The notes: generated by a model from the sequence alone, not told the origin. A stretch of 64,000 bases of DNA from Desulfobulbaceae bacterium DB1 (GCA_001914235.1 MQUF01000008.1:62001-126000), one strand, 5' to 3'; positions 35,835-46,261 are shown, numbered from the stretch's first letter. Numbers and translations are program-made.

Positions 35835-38800
35835 TTCTTTTCTTCTTCCTGATTCCCCGTTTGCGGGGTCATGTTGCTCCCTTCCCGGCCGGGTTCCGGT
35901 TCCTGCTCCGGGGGGGAGACGGTGGGCAGCAGATCGAGCGGCAGGGTCAAGGTGTCAAAGAGAAAGTCCACTGCCGCCTTGCCGATGGCGGTGGGCGACA
36001 GGATGCTGATCTCCGGATTCATCAGATTGCCGTTCACCTTCACCGGGTAGGTGATGATATGCCTTTTTTTACCACCGATTATCCGGCCGATCAACGGCAC
36101 AATGTTGATTATTTTGTCGATTGATTTGAACGGCACAATAAAAATGGTCAGGTCGGTTTGCAGGTCCTGCAGGTTGATGTTGCCCTGGGCAATGATATCC
36201 ATCCCTTCCCCTTCCATGATCGCCTTGTCGAGAATGAACAGATTATCGGCAACATGGCCGTCGATCTCCAGTAATTTGTAATTGAATCCGCTGTTGAAAA
36301 GCCCCTGATAAAGGTCGGTGAAATTGATGAGGGTGAATATCTTGGCAAGCAGGGTCATTCTTTTTAAAACACCGCCTTCGGAGGCAAGGTGAAAGGCCCC
36401 TGCCGACAGCCTGCCGTTGTCGTCGGTCAATGCAGCGTTCACCTGAAAGGGGCCGGAAATGATTTCATGTTTCACGCCGCTGCAGGCGAGGAAATCTTCC
36501 AGCCGAGTCAGATTGGGCTCGGGGTTTTTCATGAAAAATTGTTTACTGTTTCGATCTTTGTGCCATTTCAGGGTGCCGTCGATCTCAAGGCCGCAGAAGT
36601 TCGCATCATCAAGAAGAAGGGTGGTGGATTGCGGGCCGGAAAAGTCAAAGCTGCCGGACAGGGGGGTCAGCCTGTAGCTCATGCTTTTTCCCTCCCTGAT
36701 GGTTTCGGCAAATACAAATTCCTCCGTTTGCAGCGCTATTTTCCCGGCAAGCTTGCGGGGCATGCCGCTTGATTCCGTATTATTTCCTTTTTTCAGGAAC
36801 ACGGAAAGATCATCGATAAAACGGGTGATGGTATTCAGGGACAAACTTTCGGAATGAAGGGTGAGATCGGTGGTGATGAGGGTGGGAGAAACGGTGACGG
36901 AGCCCTGCACATTCGCTTTCTCCTTTTCAAAAATCAAATCCAGGTCATGGACGAGCAGATTTTCCTTTTCGCCGGTGATGGAGAGTTTGCCGACGGTGAT
37001 GCGGCGCAACAGATCACCCCACAGCCACTCCAGATCACGGCCTTCAAGGCGGCCCTCAAAGACGGGGGGATGGGATTTTTCCATGGGCAGGGTAATCCGG
37101 CAAAATCCTTCCAGTTCGCCGGCCAGCAGAAAAGGGCTGTTGAATATTGCCGAAACGGTCTGTTTATCAAGGCTTCCCTGAAAATTGACGACCGGCGATT
37201 CGTGGCGTCGATCTCCGGTAATCGTGATCAGCGCGTCTTTTGGATAGTTGAAAAAGTGGAGTCTGGTATTCCGGTGACGGTCGCCCTTCATCTCGACTTC
37301 GAAAAGCGCTTCCACCGGAACGCCGGTAATTGATTTGTTCGCCACGGTTCCGGCAATTGCCAGATCCGGTTCGGAGAAGCTGATTTTGAGTTTTTTCAGC
37401 TCGCAGGGAATTTTCGGGAAAAAAGGCTCGGGAATCCATTTTTTTTCCCGCAGCCAGTTTCCCATGCCGGGGGACACCGTGCCTCCCAGCTCAATTTCGC
37501 CCTGCCACTGACGAAAAAATGTGTGGGTGAGACCAGCGGCAAACGAAAAGGGGTTGTCGAGAAGCGATATTTCACCCGCGGTTGCCGTCAGGGACTTTTC
37601 GTCAATCGACAGCACCGCCTCTTTGATGATGATTGTTTCCGGCAGTTTTTCCGTGACAACGTTCACGTCGCCGACCATGCCGGACAGGCTGTACTTCCAG
37701 TCCGCCGGCGCAAGAATCCGCCCGGTTGCCGAACCTTTTTCCACCACGGCCCTTCCCGCTACGGAGGTCAAACCCGCCAGGAGGGAGTTGTTGATCCGTG
37801 GATAGGCGGCAAGCTGCTCGTAAAGGGACCCGGCATCAAACTCCGCCTGCAGATTGTCGAGAGCAAAGGGAAGCATGGCATCATCCCAGGCAAGCCTGCC
37901 GGTCGTTTCCCGGATTTCATGGGGGCCTGCCGTTGCGGCAACCTTTTCCCACTCGATTCTTTCGTCCTCAATGTGGAGCATGCCGCCATGAAAACGAAAC
38001 GGCCACGGCAGTCGGCTGTAGCTTATCTCCGCATCGGTCAGGTCGGAGATGCGCACATCAACGGTAAAATCACGAAGATCGTCACCGATGGTCAGATGCC
38101 CCATTTTTCGTCCGGTGGAGGAAAACTTGAGCACCTCATTTCTGAAATACTGATTGGCGATAAGATGGTGGAGCGTTTTGGGCAGCTCGGCAAGGTCGGC
38201 GTCAATATCAAGATCAAGCTTGAAGAGATGGTTGTCCCCGGAAAGCCCCAGGGCAAAGGAACCGTTTGAACCGTAATGATTGCCCAGCCGACTGGTCAGG
38301 TCGCGGCCTGATATTTCGCCGTTTTCGATGACGATGGGCCCGGATGACTCGGTCAGATCAAGATCGACCACCGGCACATGGATCATGGCCCGATCGACAT
38401 CAACATTAATATGCATCAACTCGATGGATTCGAATCCGGCAAGCGGGGCGTCAAAACGGTAGGTGGCGGATTTCGCCCCGCCGTCCCGGACAATGTCGCA
38501 GACTGTCTGCGTGATGGAATTATCCCCCAGCAAGGTGAGAAGTTTGCGGCGAATATCGGCCAGGTCGATTTTTCCCGCGCCAAGATCAAGCCGGTACAGG
38601 GGAAGTTCGGCATTCTCGCTGAAATAGCGGCTCACCCCGCCGGAAAAGGAGACATCAGGCTCACGCATCTTTAATTGATAGATCCTGGCGGAAAGCTCTC
38701 GCCCCTTTTTTTCCAGCAGCAGATCAGCCTGGTCAAAAACAAAGGCAACAGGTTCCGCAAGCCGCTGCAGGGAAAAAGAGGGGATGTTGCCGGAAAAAAG

Positions 38801-39520
38801 AATGCGAACCGTGTGCAGCCCCCGGCCGATGACATCGCATTTTAAATCGACTTGCGAGGGCAGCGGTCGAATGACCGGATTGTCTGTTTCAACAAGCCGG
38901 GCGAGTTCAAATTGCCTGCTTTCCATGGTGCCGGCATAGGAAGAAACAGCCAGGTCGATATCCCCTTTGACGGAAAAGGCCGGGGCAAAAGTTGTCCGGC
39001 TCTGCAGGGAAATTGCCAGATGGTTTGATTTTTTGCGTACTTTGAAGGCGATATCGGAAAAGGTCGTTTCTTTTGTCCGCAGGTGGTCATTCCGGTAAGG
39101 GGCCAGGGAAAGGGTGCCGTTGCTGATGGTGATGTTGAGAAGGGGCAGTTGGATGGTTCCGTCCGTCACCGCGTTGTACAGCGAGGAATTGATTTTTGCC
39201 CGCGGTGAAAGCAATTCAAGGCTGCCCACCGCAATGCGGCCGGTCAGCAGGGCGCGCCAGGCTGGATAAATGCGGCTCTTGGGCAGGCGCAGTTCATAAT
39301 CGGGGTGCACGATGTCGGCATGGAGCAGGGTAAGGTGGGGCAGGGGCGCCCAGCGCCAGCGTATCTCCTGCACCGAGACGTCCGCCTGCAGGGCTTTTTC
39401 CGCCTCCTGCAGGAGCCGCGACCGGATGTCGCCCACGGCCGGAATCCGGGGCGACAGGAAGACGAAAAGTCCCAGCAGCAGGGCGAGGGAAAGGAAAATG
39501 AAATATTTCAGCCGCATCAA
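35831..39520 (-). CDS. Large AsmA/YhdP-like envelope protein
   Basis: The 1229-residue protein has one N-terminal membrane anchor (KYFIFLSLALLLGLFVFLSP) followed by a long beta-rich periplasmic region, and an AsmA_2-like C-terminal region (LLAKIFTLINFTDLYQGLF, GHVADNLFILDKAIMEGEG). Length and architecture match the YhdP/TamB/AsmA group of bridge-like lipid-transfer proteins linking inner and outer membranes; a role in phospholipid transport is inferred from the family. It lies between pepF and a small membrane protein gene, all on the reverse strand. Confidence 0.82.
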   Translation of the reverse strand: MMRLKYFIFLSLALLLGLFVFLSPRIPAVGDIRSRLLQEAEKALQADVSVQEIRWRWAPLPHLTLLHADIVHPDYELRLPKSRIYPAWRALLTGRIAVGSLELLSPRAKINSSLYNAVTDGTIQLPLLNITISNGTLSLAPYRNDHLRTKETTFSDIAFKVRKKSNHLAISLQSRTTFAPAFSVKGDIDLAVSSYAGTMESRQFELARLVETDNPVIRPLPSQVDLKCDVIGRGLHTVRILFSGNIPSFSLQRLAEPVAFVFDQADLLLEKKGRELSARIYQLKMREPDVSFSGGVSRYFSENAELPLYRLDLGAGKIDLADIRRKLLTLLGDNSITQTVCDIVRDGGAKSATYRFDAPLAGFESIELMHINVDVDRAMIHVPVVDLDLTESSGPIVIENGEISGRDLTSRLGNHYGSNGSFALGLSGDNHLFKLDLDIDADLAELPKTLHHLIANQYFRNEVLKFSSTGRKMGHLTIGDDLRDFTVDVRISDLTDAEISYSRLPWPFRFHGGMLHIEDERIEWEKVAATAGPHEIRETTGRLAWDDAMLPFALDNLQAEFDAGSLYEQLAAYPRINNSLLAGLTSVAGRAVVEKGSATGRILAPADWKYSLSGMVGDVNVVTEKLPETIIIKEAVLSIDEKSLTATAGEISLLDNPFSFAAGLTHTFFRQWQGEIELGGTVSPGMGNWLREKKWIPEPFFPKIPCELKKLKISFSEPDLAIAGTVANKSITGVPVEALFEVEMKGDRHRNTRLHFFNYPKDALITITGDRRHESPVVNFQGSLDKQTVSAIFNSPFLLAGELEGFCRITLPMEKSHPPVFEGRLEGRDLEWLWGDLLRRITVGKLSITGEKENLLVHDLDLIFEKEKANVQGSVTVSPTLITTDLTLHSESLSLNTITRFIDDLSVFLKKGNNTESSGMPRKLAGKIALQTEEFVFAETIREGKSMSYRLTPLSGSFDFSGPQSTTLLLDDANFCGLEIDGTLKWHKDRNSKQFFMKNPEPNLTRLEDFLACSGVKHEIISGPFQVNAALTDDNGRLSAGAFHLASEGGVLKRMTLLAKIFTLINFTDLYQGLFNSGFNYKLLEIDGHVADNLFILDKAIMEGEGMDIIAQGNINLQDLQTDLTIFIVPFKSIDKIINIVPLIGRIIGGKKRHIITYPVKVNGNLMNPEISILSPTAIGKAAVDFLFDTLTLPLDLLPTVSPPEQEPEPGREGSNMTPQTGNQEEEKK

Positions 39521-39526
39521 GAAGGG

Positions 39527-41299
39527 TTACTCGATGCCTTGCAGCATTTCATCAATCAACGACAGCCCTCCCAGCCAGAAGTTGGGATCATCCAGATCAA
39601 CCCCGAAGGGTTTGAGCAGTTCATAAGGGGAGAGGCTGCCCCCTTGGGCGAGCAGATGCAGATATTTGGGGATGAAATCTCCGCCTTCGTTCTTGTACAG
39701 TTTGTAGAGGGCGAGCACCAGCAATTCACCGAAAGCATAGGAGTAAACATAGCCGGGTGAATGGAGAAAATGGGGAATGTAGGACCACCAGAGACGATAG
39801 TTGTCGCTCAGGGTGACCGAGTCACCGAACATCTCATGCTGGGTGGCAAACCACAGTTCGCTGAGCTTTTCGGTCGACAGCTCCCCTTCTTCCCGGCGGC
39901 TGGTGTGGCACAGGTGTTCGAATCGGTTCATGGAAACCTGGCGGAAAACAGTGGCGAATATCGATTCAAGCTTCTGGCAGATGAAGGCCTTGCGCTGCTC
40001 CGGGTCGGTCAAGGTTGCCAACTGGTCATGGAAGATGAGCAGTTCGGCGAAAACAGAGGCGGTTTCCGCGAGCACGAGCGGCGTGTTGCTGTTGTAGTAT
40101 CCCTGTTTGGCGGCCAGGTACTGGTGAACGCCGTGACCGAGTTCGTGGGCCACGGTGGAGACGTCGCGGACGTTGCCGGTGTAATTGACCATGACATAGG
40201 GATGCACTTCCGGCACGCAGGGATGGGCAAAGGCGCCGCCCCGTTTCCCATCGCCGATGGGGGCGTGAATCCAGTTGCGGTCGAAAAAGAATGAGGCGAT
40301 CTCCGCCATTTTCGGAGAAAAATTACGGAAGCCGCTGAGCACCATGCCCCGGCACTCCCGCCAGCCGATGGTGACCGAGGGCAGATGGGGCAGGGGGGCG
40401 TAGCGGTCGAAATCCTTCAGTTCGTCCAGCCCCAGCAGCTCCCTTTTCACCCTGTAATAACGCTGGACGATGTCGTAACGGGATGTCACCGCGTCGATCA
40501 GCACCTGCACCGTGTTGTCCTCGAGTTCGTTGGACAGGTTCATGGAGTTGATCCAGGAGGGATAATCCCGCAAGCGGTCGCCGATCATCTTGTCGGCCAG
40601 CAGGGTATTGAAGATGTGGGTAAGAATGTGCATCTGGCTTTGCAGCCCCTCGGTCAGTTCGTCGGCCGCCTTAGCGCGTACCTGCCGTTCCGGATTGTAG
40701 AGATCGGACAGCACCTCCTCTTCCGTCCGTTTTTTCTCGCCGAATTGCAGATGACCCAGCACCTTTTCAAAGAGATTGGTCCAGCTTCCCCTGCCCACCG
40801 GCGCAATTTCGATGAGCAGCGTTTCTTCCGCCCGGCTCAGCATGTGTTTTGCGTAACGCCTGATATTCCGCAGATAATGAAGATGATGCCGTATTTCCTC
40901 GGAATCAAGAAAAACCTGGGCGCTTTCCTGGTCCATTTTGCTCCATTCAAGCTCAAAGAAAACCGTTTCCCGGGAAATACTGCTGTTGACCTCCCTGATT
41001 TCCTGAAGAAAGGCGCCGGCTTCCGGTTTTTTGATCTGGGTGGTGAAATTGAGAAAGGCAAAGGTGGAAATCCTGGCCATGAAGGTGTCGATTCGTTCAA
41101 GACGCCGCACCAGGCGGGCAAAAACAGCGGGCGAGAGCTCCGCCAGTTTGCCGGCAAAGGATTCCCTGACAAGGGTCGCTTCCTCCCGGCAAAAGGCGAT
41201 ATCGTCTTGAATCGCCGGATCATCAGTGGATTGGTAAAGGTCCTTGAGATTCCAGAGAACCTCGGTGGTGCCAAGCTGGTTATTTAAATTTTCCGACAT
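39527..41299 (-). CDS. pepF: M3-family oligoendopeptidase (PepF-like)
   Basis: The 590-residue protein has the zinc motif HELGHGVHQYLA, a downstream Glu in LAETASVFAE, and the M3B/PepF layout (N-terminal helical region LKDLYQSTDDPAIQ; C-terminal SYAFGELLVLALYKLY). It would cleave oligopeptides in the cytoplasm. The reverse-strand gene is 6 nt upstream of the AsmA-like gene. Confidence 0.93.
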   Translation of the reverse strand: MSENLNNQLGTTEVLWNLKDLYQSTDDPAIQDDIAFCREEATLVRESFAGKLAELSPAVFARLVRRLERIDTFMARISTFAFLNFTTQIKKPEAGAFLQEIREVNSSISRETVFFELEWSKMDQESAQVFLDSEEIRHHLHYLRNIRRYAKHMLSRAEETLLIEIAPVGRGSWTNLFEKVLGHLQFGEKKRTEEEVLSDLYNPERQVRAKAADELTEGLQSQMHILTHIFNTLLADKMIGDRLRDYPSWINSMNLSNELEDNTVQVLIDAVTSRYDIVQRYYRVKRELLGLDELKDFDRYAPLPHLPSVTIGWRECRGMVLSGFRNFSPKMAEIASFFFDRNWIHAPIGDGKRGGAFAHPCVPEVHPYVMVNYTGNVRDVSTVAHELGHGVHQYLAAKQGYYNSNTPLVLAETASVFAELLIFHDQLATLTDPEQRKAFICQKLESIFATVFRQVSMNRFEHLCHTSRREEGELSTEKLSELWFATQHEMFGDSVTLSDNYRLWWSYIPHFLHSPGYVYSYAFGELLVLALYKLYKNEGGDFIPKYLHLLAQGGSLSPYELLKPFGVDLDDPNFWLGGLSLIDEMLQGIE

Positions 41300-41724
41300 G
41301 CTGGGGGTTCCTTCAGATTATTATGTAAAGAAAATGAAATGTGACGACGAGATTTGTTTCCGGCAGACTGCATGAAACTCGGAGTTCGCACAGGCAATAA
41401 ATTCAGACAACCTGATCCAGGCAGATTTGACTTTGATACCGGAATCGCGGTTCGAGAAAAGTGCCTAAAGTGCCTAAAGTACTTGAAGTGGCGGTACCTT
41501 CTGCTCATATAACACCTTTGGAGCCGATTCCGTTGCCGGGCTGAATTTCAAACAACATTACCGTAACCAGCGGGATAGGCAATGTTTTTTTATACGAAAA
41601 AAAATGATTTTTAAATAAGGTTGCAGCCATCCCCAAAGCGAGATATAGAATGTAATTCGTTATCGCCGGATTGCGGAAGAATCGTTTTTAACCAACAAAA
41701 TTTGATTGAACCATCCCGAATGTA
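41300..41724. other. Intergenic region between pepF and parE, with short tandem repeats
   Basis: The 425-bp gap between divergent genes has no credible ORF. At about 41460-41492 it carries two direct copies of a 9-base unit (AAGTGCCTA) followed by degenerate copies. The remainder is AT-rich, with an A-run at about 41596-41604, and probably contains promoters for both flanking genes, which I could not define. Confidence 0.5.
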
Positions 41725-43554
41725 ATGTCATCAGCAACATCCGTTTCCTACGATGAATCAAAAATAAAGACCCTGAGTTCCCTGGAGCATATCCGGCTCC
41801 GTCCCGGCATGTATATCGGTCGACTCGGCAACGGCTCCCACCCGGACGACGGCATTTATATCCTGTTGAAAGAGGTGATCGACAACGCGGTGGACGAGTT
41901 CATCATGGGGGCGGGGAAAAAGGTTACCGTTGCCATTGATGAGCAGGGCCGGGTGAAAGTGCGCGACTTCGGCCGCGGCATTCCCCTGGGCAAACTGGTG
42001 GAGTGTGTTTCGGTGATCAATACCGGCGCCAAATACAACACCGATGTTTTTCAGTTTTCCGTCGGCCTGAACGGGGTCGGCACCAAGGCGGTCAACGCCC
42101 TTTCCCGGGATTTCACCGTCACCTCCTTCCGCGAGGGCAAATTTGCCCGGGCCGTGTTCAGCGAAGGCATCCTGCAGAGCCAGGAGGAAGGGGAATCAAA
42201 CGAGAAAAACGGCACCCTGGTCGAATTTTTGCCCAACAGCAGCCATTTCGAGGAATTTTCCTTTCATCTCGATTTCGTCCGTAAGCGATTGTGGCGTTAC
42301 GCCTACTTAAATGCCGGGCTGAAGCTTTACCTCGACAAGGAATGTTTTTTCTCCGCCAACGGACTGCTTGATCTGCTCGCCAACGAGATTGACGAAAGCC
42401 GTCTCTACGAACCGATCTACTATAAGGATGAAACCCTGGAATTTGCCTTCTGCCACTCCGACGGCTACGGCGAAAGCTATTTTTCCTTTGTCAACGGCAC
42501 CTATACCAACGAAGGCGGCACCCATCTTTCCGCTTTTCGCGAGGGAATCCTGAAAGGGGTCAATGACTTCACCGGCAAGAAATATTCCGGCGAGGATGTG
42601 CGGGAAGGGGTGATCGGCACGGTGTCGGTCAAGATCAAGGACCCGATATTTGAATCGCAGACCAAGAACAAACTGGGCAACACGGAAATTCGCGGCTTCA
42701 TCGTCAACCGGGTCAAGGAGGTTGTCTGCGACTATCTTTACAAGGAAAAGGATGTTGCCGAAGTCCTGATCCACAAGATCCAGCAGAACGAAAAGGTGCG
42801 CAAGGAGCTGCAGGATGTGCGCAAGGAGGCCAAGGCCAAGGCCAAGAAAGTCGCCATCCGGGTTCCGCAGTTGAAAGACTGCAAGTACCATCCGAGCAAA
42901 GACAATCCATCGCAGACGGGCCGGGAGAACATGGTTTTCATCACCGAGGGGCAGTCCGCCTCGGGTTCCATCGTCAGTGCCCGTGATCCCATGACCCAGG
43001 CGGTTTTCTCCCTCAAGGGCAAGCCGATGAACGTCTGCGGCCAGGCCATGACCCTGCTTTACAAGAATGAGGAATTGTACAATATGATGCGGGCCCTGAA
43101 TATCGAGGAATCGGTGGGCGGGCTCCGTTACGACAAGGTGATTCTCGCCACCGACGCCGATGTGGACGGCCTGCATATCCGCAACCTGCTGCTGACCTTT
43201 TTCCTCACCTTTTTTGAAAACCTGGTAAAGCGGGGGCATGTCTATATCCTGGAAACCCCGCTGTTCCGGGTGCGAAACACGAAAGTGACCCGATACTGCT
43301 ATTCCGAAAAGGAAAAAGCCGAAGCGGAAAAAGAACTGAAGGGCAGGGGAAAGAACGACGCGCGGGTGGAGATTACCCGTTTCAAGGGACTCGGCGAGAT
43401 TTCCCCCAGGGAGTTCAAGCAGTTCATCGGCGACAACATGCGCTTGCAGCAGGTAAATATTGACCGGCTTTCCGATGTGCCCCTGCTTCTTTCCTTTTAT
43501 ATGGGAAAGAACACTCCGGAGCGCAAGGAGTACATCATGAACTATCTCGTTTGA
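41725..43554 (+). CDS. parE: DNA topoisomerase IV subunit B (ParE / GyrB-like)
   Basis: The 609-residue type IIA topoisomerase B subunit has GHKL motifs (HIRLRPGMYIG, EVIDNAVDEF, DFGRGIP, GLNGVGTKAVNAL) and a TOPRIM domain with FITEGQSASGSI and ATDADVDGLHIRNLLL. The EGQSASGS form instead of EGDSAGGS, and the shortness, recall the topoisomerase IV subgroup common in Bacteroidetes. It hydrolyses ATP to drive strand passage. parC follows 83 nt downstream. Confidence 0.93.
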   Translation: MSSATSVSYDESKIKTLSSLEHIRLRPGMYIGRLGNGSHPDDGIYILLKEVIDNAVDEFIMGAGKKVTVAIDEQGRVKVRDFGRGIPLGKLVECVSVINTGAKYNTDVFQFSVGLNGVGTKAVNALSRDFTVTSFREGKFARAVFSEGILQSQEEGESNEKNGTLVEFLPNSSHFEEFSFHLDFVRKRLWRYAYLNAGLKLYLDKECFFSANGLLDLLANEIDESRLYEPIYYKDETLEFAFCHSDGYGESYFSFVNGTYTNEGGTHLSAFREGILKGVNDFTGKKYSGEDVREGVIGTVSVKIKDPIFESQTKNKLGNTEIRGFIVNRVKEVVCDYLYKEKDVAEVLIHKIQQNEKVRKELQDVRKEAKAKAKKVAIRVPQLKDCKYHPSKDNPSQTGRENMVFITEGQSASGSIVSARDPMTQAVFSLKGKPMNVCGQAMTLLYKNEELYNMMRALNIEESVGGLRYDKVILATDADVDGLHIRNLLLTFFLTFFENLVKRGHVYILETPLFRVRNTKVTRYCYSEKEKAEAEKELKGRGKNDARVEITRFKGLGEISPREFKQFIGDNMRLQQVNIDRLSDVPLLLSFYMGKNTPERKEYIMNYLV

Positions 43555-43637
43555 TTGCGGATTTGGGATTGCGGACTCCGCGCACGACTTCATCATGATT
43601 TCCTCAAAAAATCATTATCCGACCCCCACGACAACTA

Positions 43638-45623
43638 ATGGAAAATCTTACTGATTACGGTTCCCTGCATAAGCTGTTCGACGATAATTTCCTTGATTAC
43701 ACCTCCTATGTCATCAAGGAACGCGCTATTCCGGACGTGACCGACGGGCTCAAACCCGTGCAGCGGCGCATCATGCAGACCCTGTTCAACATGGACGACG
43801 GTCGCTTCAGCAAGGTGGCCAATGTGGTGGGCGAAACCATGAAGCTCCATCCCCATGGCGACCAGTCCATTTTCGGCGCCCTGGTCAATCTGGCCAACAA
43901 GGGATACCTCATCGACCGGCAGGGCAACTTCGGCAATATCTACACCGGCGACGGCCCGTCGGCTGCGCGTTACATCGAATGCCGTCTCACCCCCCTTGCC
44001 CGGGAGACCCTGTTCAACAAGGATCTGACCGAATTTGTCGATTCCTATGACGGCCGCAACAAGGAACCGGTGGTGCTGCCCAGCAAGTTGCCCCTGCTTC
44101 TGCTGCAGGGGGCGGACGGAATCGCGGTCGGCATGGCCACCAAGATCCTGCCCCACAATTTCTGCGAACTGCTCGAGGCCCAGAAGAAGATCCTCAAGGG
44201 TGAACCGTTCCAGCTTTTTCCGGATTTTCCCCAGGGCGGCCGCATCGATGTCTCGGGCTACGATGACGGCAACGGCCGGATCAGATGCCGGGCCAGGATC
44301 GAGGAAAAAAACGATAAAACCATCATTATCAAGGAAATCCCCTACACCACCACCACCCAGTCCCTGATGGACAGCATTGAAAAGGCGTCCAAGACGGGAA
44401 AGATCAAGATCATCTCCATCAATGATTACTCGGCCGAGGAAGTGGAGGTGGAGATCAAGCTGGCCCGCGGACTCTATGCCCAGGACACCATCAGGGCGCT
44501 GTACGCCTTTTCCGATTGCGAGGTCTCCATCAGCCCCAATCTGACGGCTATTGCCGATAACCGGCCGGTCAACATCTCCGTTTCCGAGCTTCTCCGGATA
44601 AACACGGAAAATCTTAAAAATGATCTGGAGCGGGAGTTACGCATCGACCTCGACCGGCTGCGGGAAAAACTGCATGCCCATCTGCTGGAACAGATTTTCA
44701 TCGAAGAGCGGCTCTACAAGCAGATTGAGGAGTGCGAGAGCTACAAGCTGGTGGTGGAAACCGTTGATCACTCCCTTGCCCCGTTCCGGGAAAGGCTGGT
44801 GCGGGACGTCACCCGCGAGGACATTGAACGGCTGCTGGAAATCCGTATCCGCCGCATCTCCCGCTATGACATCGACAAAAAACGCCGCGACATCAAGGAA
44901 ACGGAAAGCGCCATCCGTCAGGTGGAGAAAAACCTGAAGGACGTGGTCGCTTACACCCTGCGCTACCTGGATAAATTGCTCGACACCTACGGCCATCTCT
45001 ATCCCCGCCGCACCGAGATCTCCACCTTTACCGAAGTGGAGGCGCGCAAGGTCGCTCTCTGCAATCTCACCGTCGGCTACCATCGGGAAAGCGGCTTTCT
45101 CGGCCATGGGGTCAAAACCGACTGTGACCGCTCTTTCGCCTGTTCCGAATATGACAAGATACTGCTCATCTTCCAGGACGGCACCTACAAGGTCATCAAT
45201 GTGGCGGACAAGGTTTTTGTCGGCTCCGAACTTTCCTGGTGCGGGGTTGTCGACGAAAAGCTCGTTTTCAACGTCATCTACCGGGATGCCGACGAAGATA
45301 TGAGCTATATCAAACGGTTCAAATGTCCCAAGTTCATTCTGGAAAAGGAATACCACCTTTTCGGCGGCAACAAGAAGTCGACCATGCAGTTTCTTTCCCT
45401 GGGCGATGGCGGCAAGGTGCGCATTCATTACAAACCGTCAAAAAGGGCGAAAAAGAATTACGAGGATTTCGACTTCGAGCAATTCCTGACGAAAAATGCC
45501 GCGGCCAAGGGCAAACGGGTCTCAACCCGGCCGGTGCGCAAGATAAATGAACTGGTTGACAGGAAAAACGAGGAAGAGGAAAAGGTAGAGGAGCAGGAGC
45601 CGAAGGTGAGGCCGCTGTTCTGA
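43638..45623 (+). CDS. parC: DNA topoisomerase IV subunit A (ParC / GyrA-like)
   Basis: The 661-residue subunit has the breakage-reunion domain (IPDVTDGLKPVQRRIM, HPHGDQSIFGALV) and catalytic tyrosine Y112 in GPSAARYIECRLT. At 661 residues it is shorter than most ParC/GyrA. The C-terminal part retains some beta-pinwheel-like strands (DKILLIFQDGTYKVINV) but probably not a full six-blade domain, and ends with a charged, Glu-rich tail. It pairs with the upstream ParE-like subunit to relax or decatenate DNA. Confidence 0.92.
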   Translation: MENLTDYGSLHKLFDDNFLDYTSYVIKERAIPDVTDGLKPVQRRIMQTLFNMDDGRFSKVANVVGETMKLHPHGDQSIFGALVNLANKGYLIDRQGNFGNIYTGDGPSAARYIECRLTPLARETLFNKDLTEFVDSYDGRNKEPVVLPSKLPLLLLQGADGIAVGMATKILPHNFCELLEAQKKILKGEPFQLFPDFPQGGRIDVSGYDDGNGRIRCRARIEEKNDKTIIIKEIPYTTTTQSLMDSIEKASKTGKIKIISINDYSAEEVEVEIKLARGLYAQDTIRALYAFSDCEVSISPNLTAIADNRPVNISVSELLRINTENLKNDLERELRIDLDRLREKLHAHLLEQIFIEERLYKQIEECESYKLVVETVDHSLAPFRERLVRDVTREDIERLLEIRIRRISRYDIDKKRRDIKETESAIRQVEKNLKDVVAYTLRYLDKLLDTYGHLYPRRTEISTFTEVEARKVALCNLTVGYHRESGFLGHGVKTDCDRSFACSEYDKILLIFQDGTYKVINVADKVFVGSELSWCGVVDEKLVFNVIYRDADEDMSYIKRFKCPKFILEKEYHLFGGNKKSTMQFLSLGDGGKVRIHYKPSKRAKKNYEDFDFEQFLTKNAAAKGKRVSTRPVRKINELVDRKNEEEEKVEEQEPKVRPLF

Positions 45624-45642
45624 GTTGCGGGAACGGAGTTTT

Positions 45643-45669
45643 CCGGACCCCGTTTCCCACGGGGTCCGG
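45643..45669 (+). terminator. Hairpin between parC and the cyclophilin gene
   Basis: A perfect 11-bp stem CCGGACCCCGT / ACGGGGTCCGG with loop TTCCC lies between two convergent genes. T-richness on either side is weak, so terminator efficiency is uncertain. Confidence 0.6.
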
Positions 45670-45682
45670 CCGGGACGGGACG

Positions 45683-46261
45683 CTATTTTTCCTCATAAAC
45701 CTTCAGCATCACCATATCGGTTTTCGGCACATCCTGATACATGCCCACTGTTCCGGTGGGTGTGGCAACGATTTTATCAACCACATCCATACCCTCCACC
45801 ACCCGGCCAAAAACCGCATAGCCGAAGCCGGCCTGGGTTTTGCCCCGGTGATCAAGGCTTTTGTTGTCCGCCACGTTGATGAAGAACTGGCTGGTGGCGC
45901 TGTAAATGTCCTGGGTGCGCGCCATGGAAAGGGTGCCGCGGCTGTTTTTCAGGCCGTTGTCCGCCTCGTTGACAATGGGCGCGCGGGTGATTCTTTTCTT
46001 CAATCCCGGCTCAAATCCCCCTCCCTGAATGACAAAGCCCGGAATAACCCGGTGGAAAACAAGGCCGTTGAAGAAACCTTCCGCCACGTATTGGCGGAAA
46101 TTGGCGCAGGTGACCGGGGCCTTGTCGTCAAAAAGTTCAATTTTGATGGTGCCCATCGTCGTTTCCATCAGTATATTATTTTTTTGGGACGAGGCATCGG
46201 AAGCGGCAGCGGACAGCGGCAGGCACAACAACAGAAAAAAAACAAGCAGTCGGTACATCAT
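45683..46261 (-). CDS. Periplasmic cyclophilin-type peptidyl-prolyl isomerase
   Basis: The 192-residue protein has a Sec signal peptide (YRLLVFFLLLCLPLSAAASD) and a cyclophilin domain: FRQYVAEGFFNGLVFHRVIPGFVIQGGG, SMARTQDIYSATSQFFIN and GYAVFGRVVEGMDVVDKI. It would catalyse proline isomerisation during folding of exported proteins. SD GGAGGG lies 6 nt upstream. A second, cytoplasmic cyclophilin lies at 50494-51030. Confidence 0.92.
   Translation of the reverse strand: MMYRLLVFFLLLCLPLSAAASDASSQKNNILMETTMGTIKIELFDDKAPVTCANFRQYVAEGFFNGLVFHRVIPGFVIQGGGFEPGLKKRITRAPIVNEADNGLKNSRGTLSMARTQDIYSATSQFFINVADNKSLDHRGKTQAGFGYAVFGRVVEGMDVVDKIVATPTGTVGMYQDVPKTDMVMLKVYEEK

Noticed and set aside
40385-41287. 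300-residue forward ORF opposite pepF
   Set aside because: It is antisense to a clear M3 peptidase and lacks family features.
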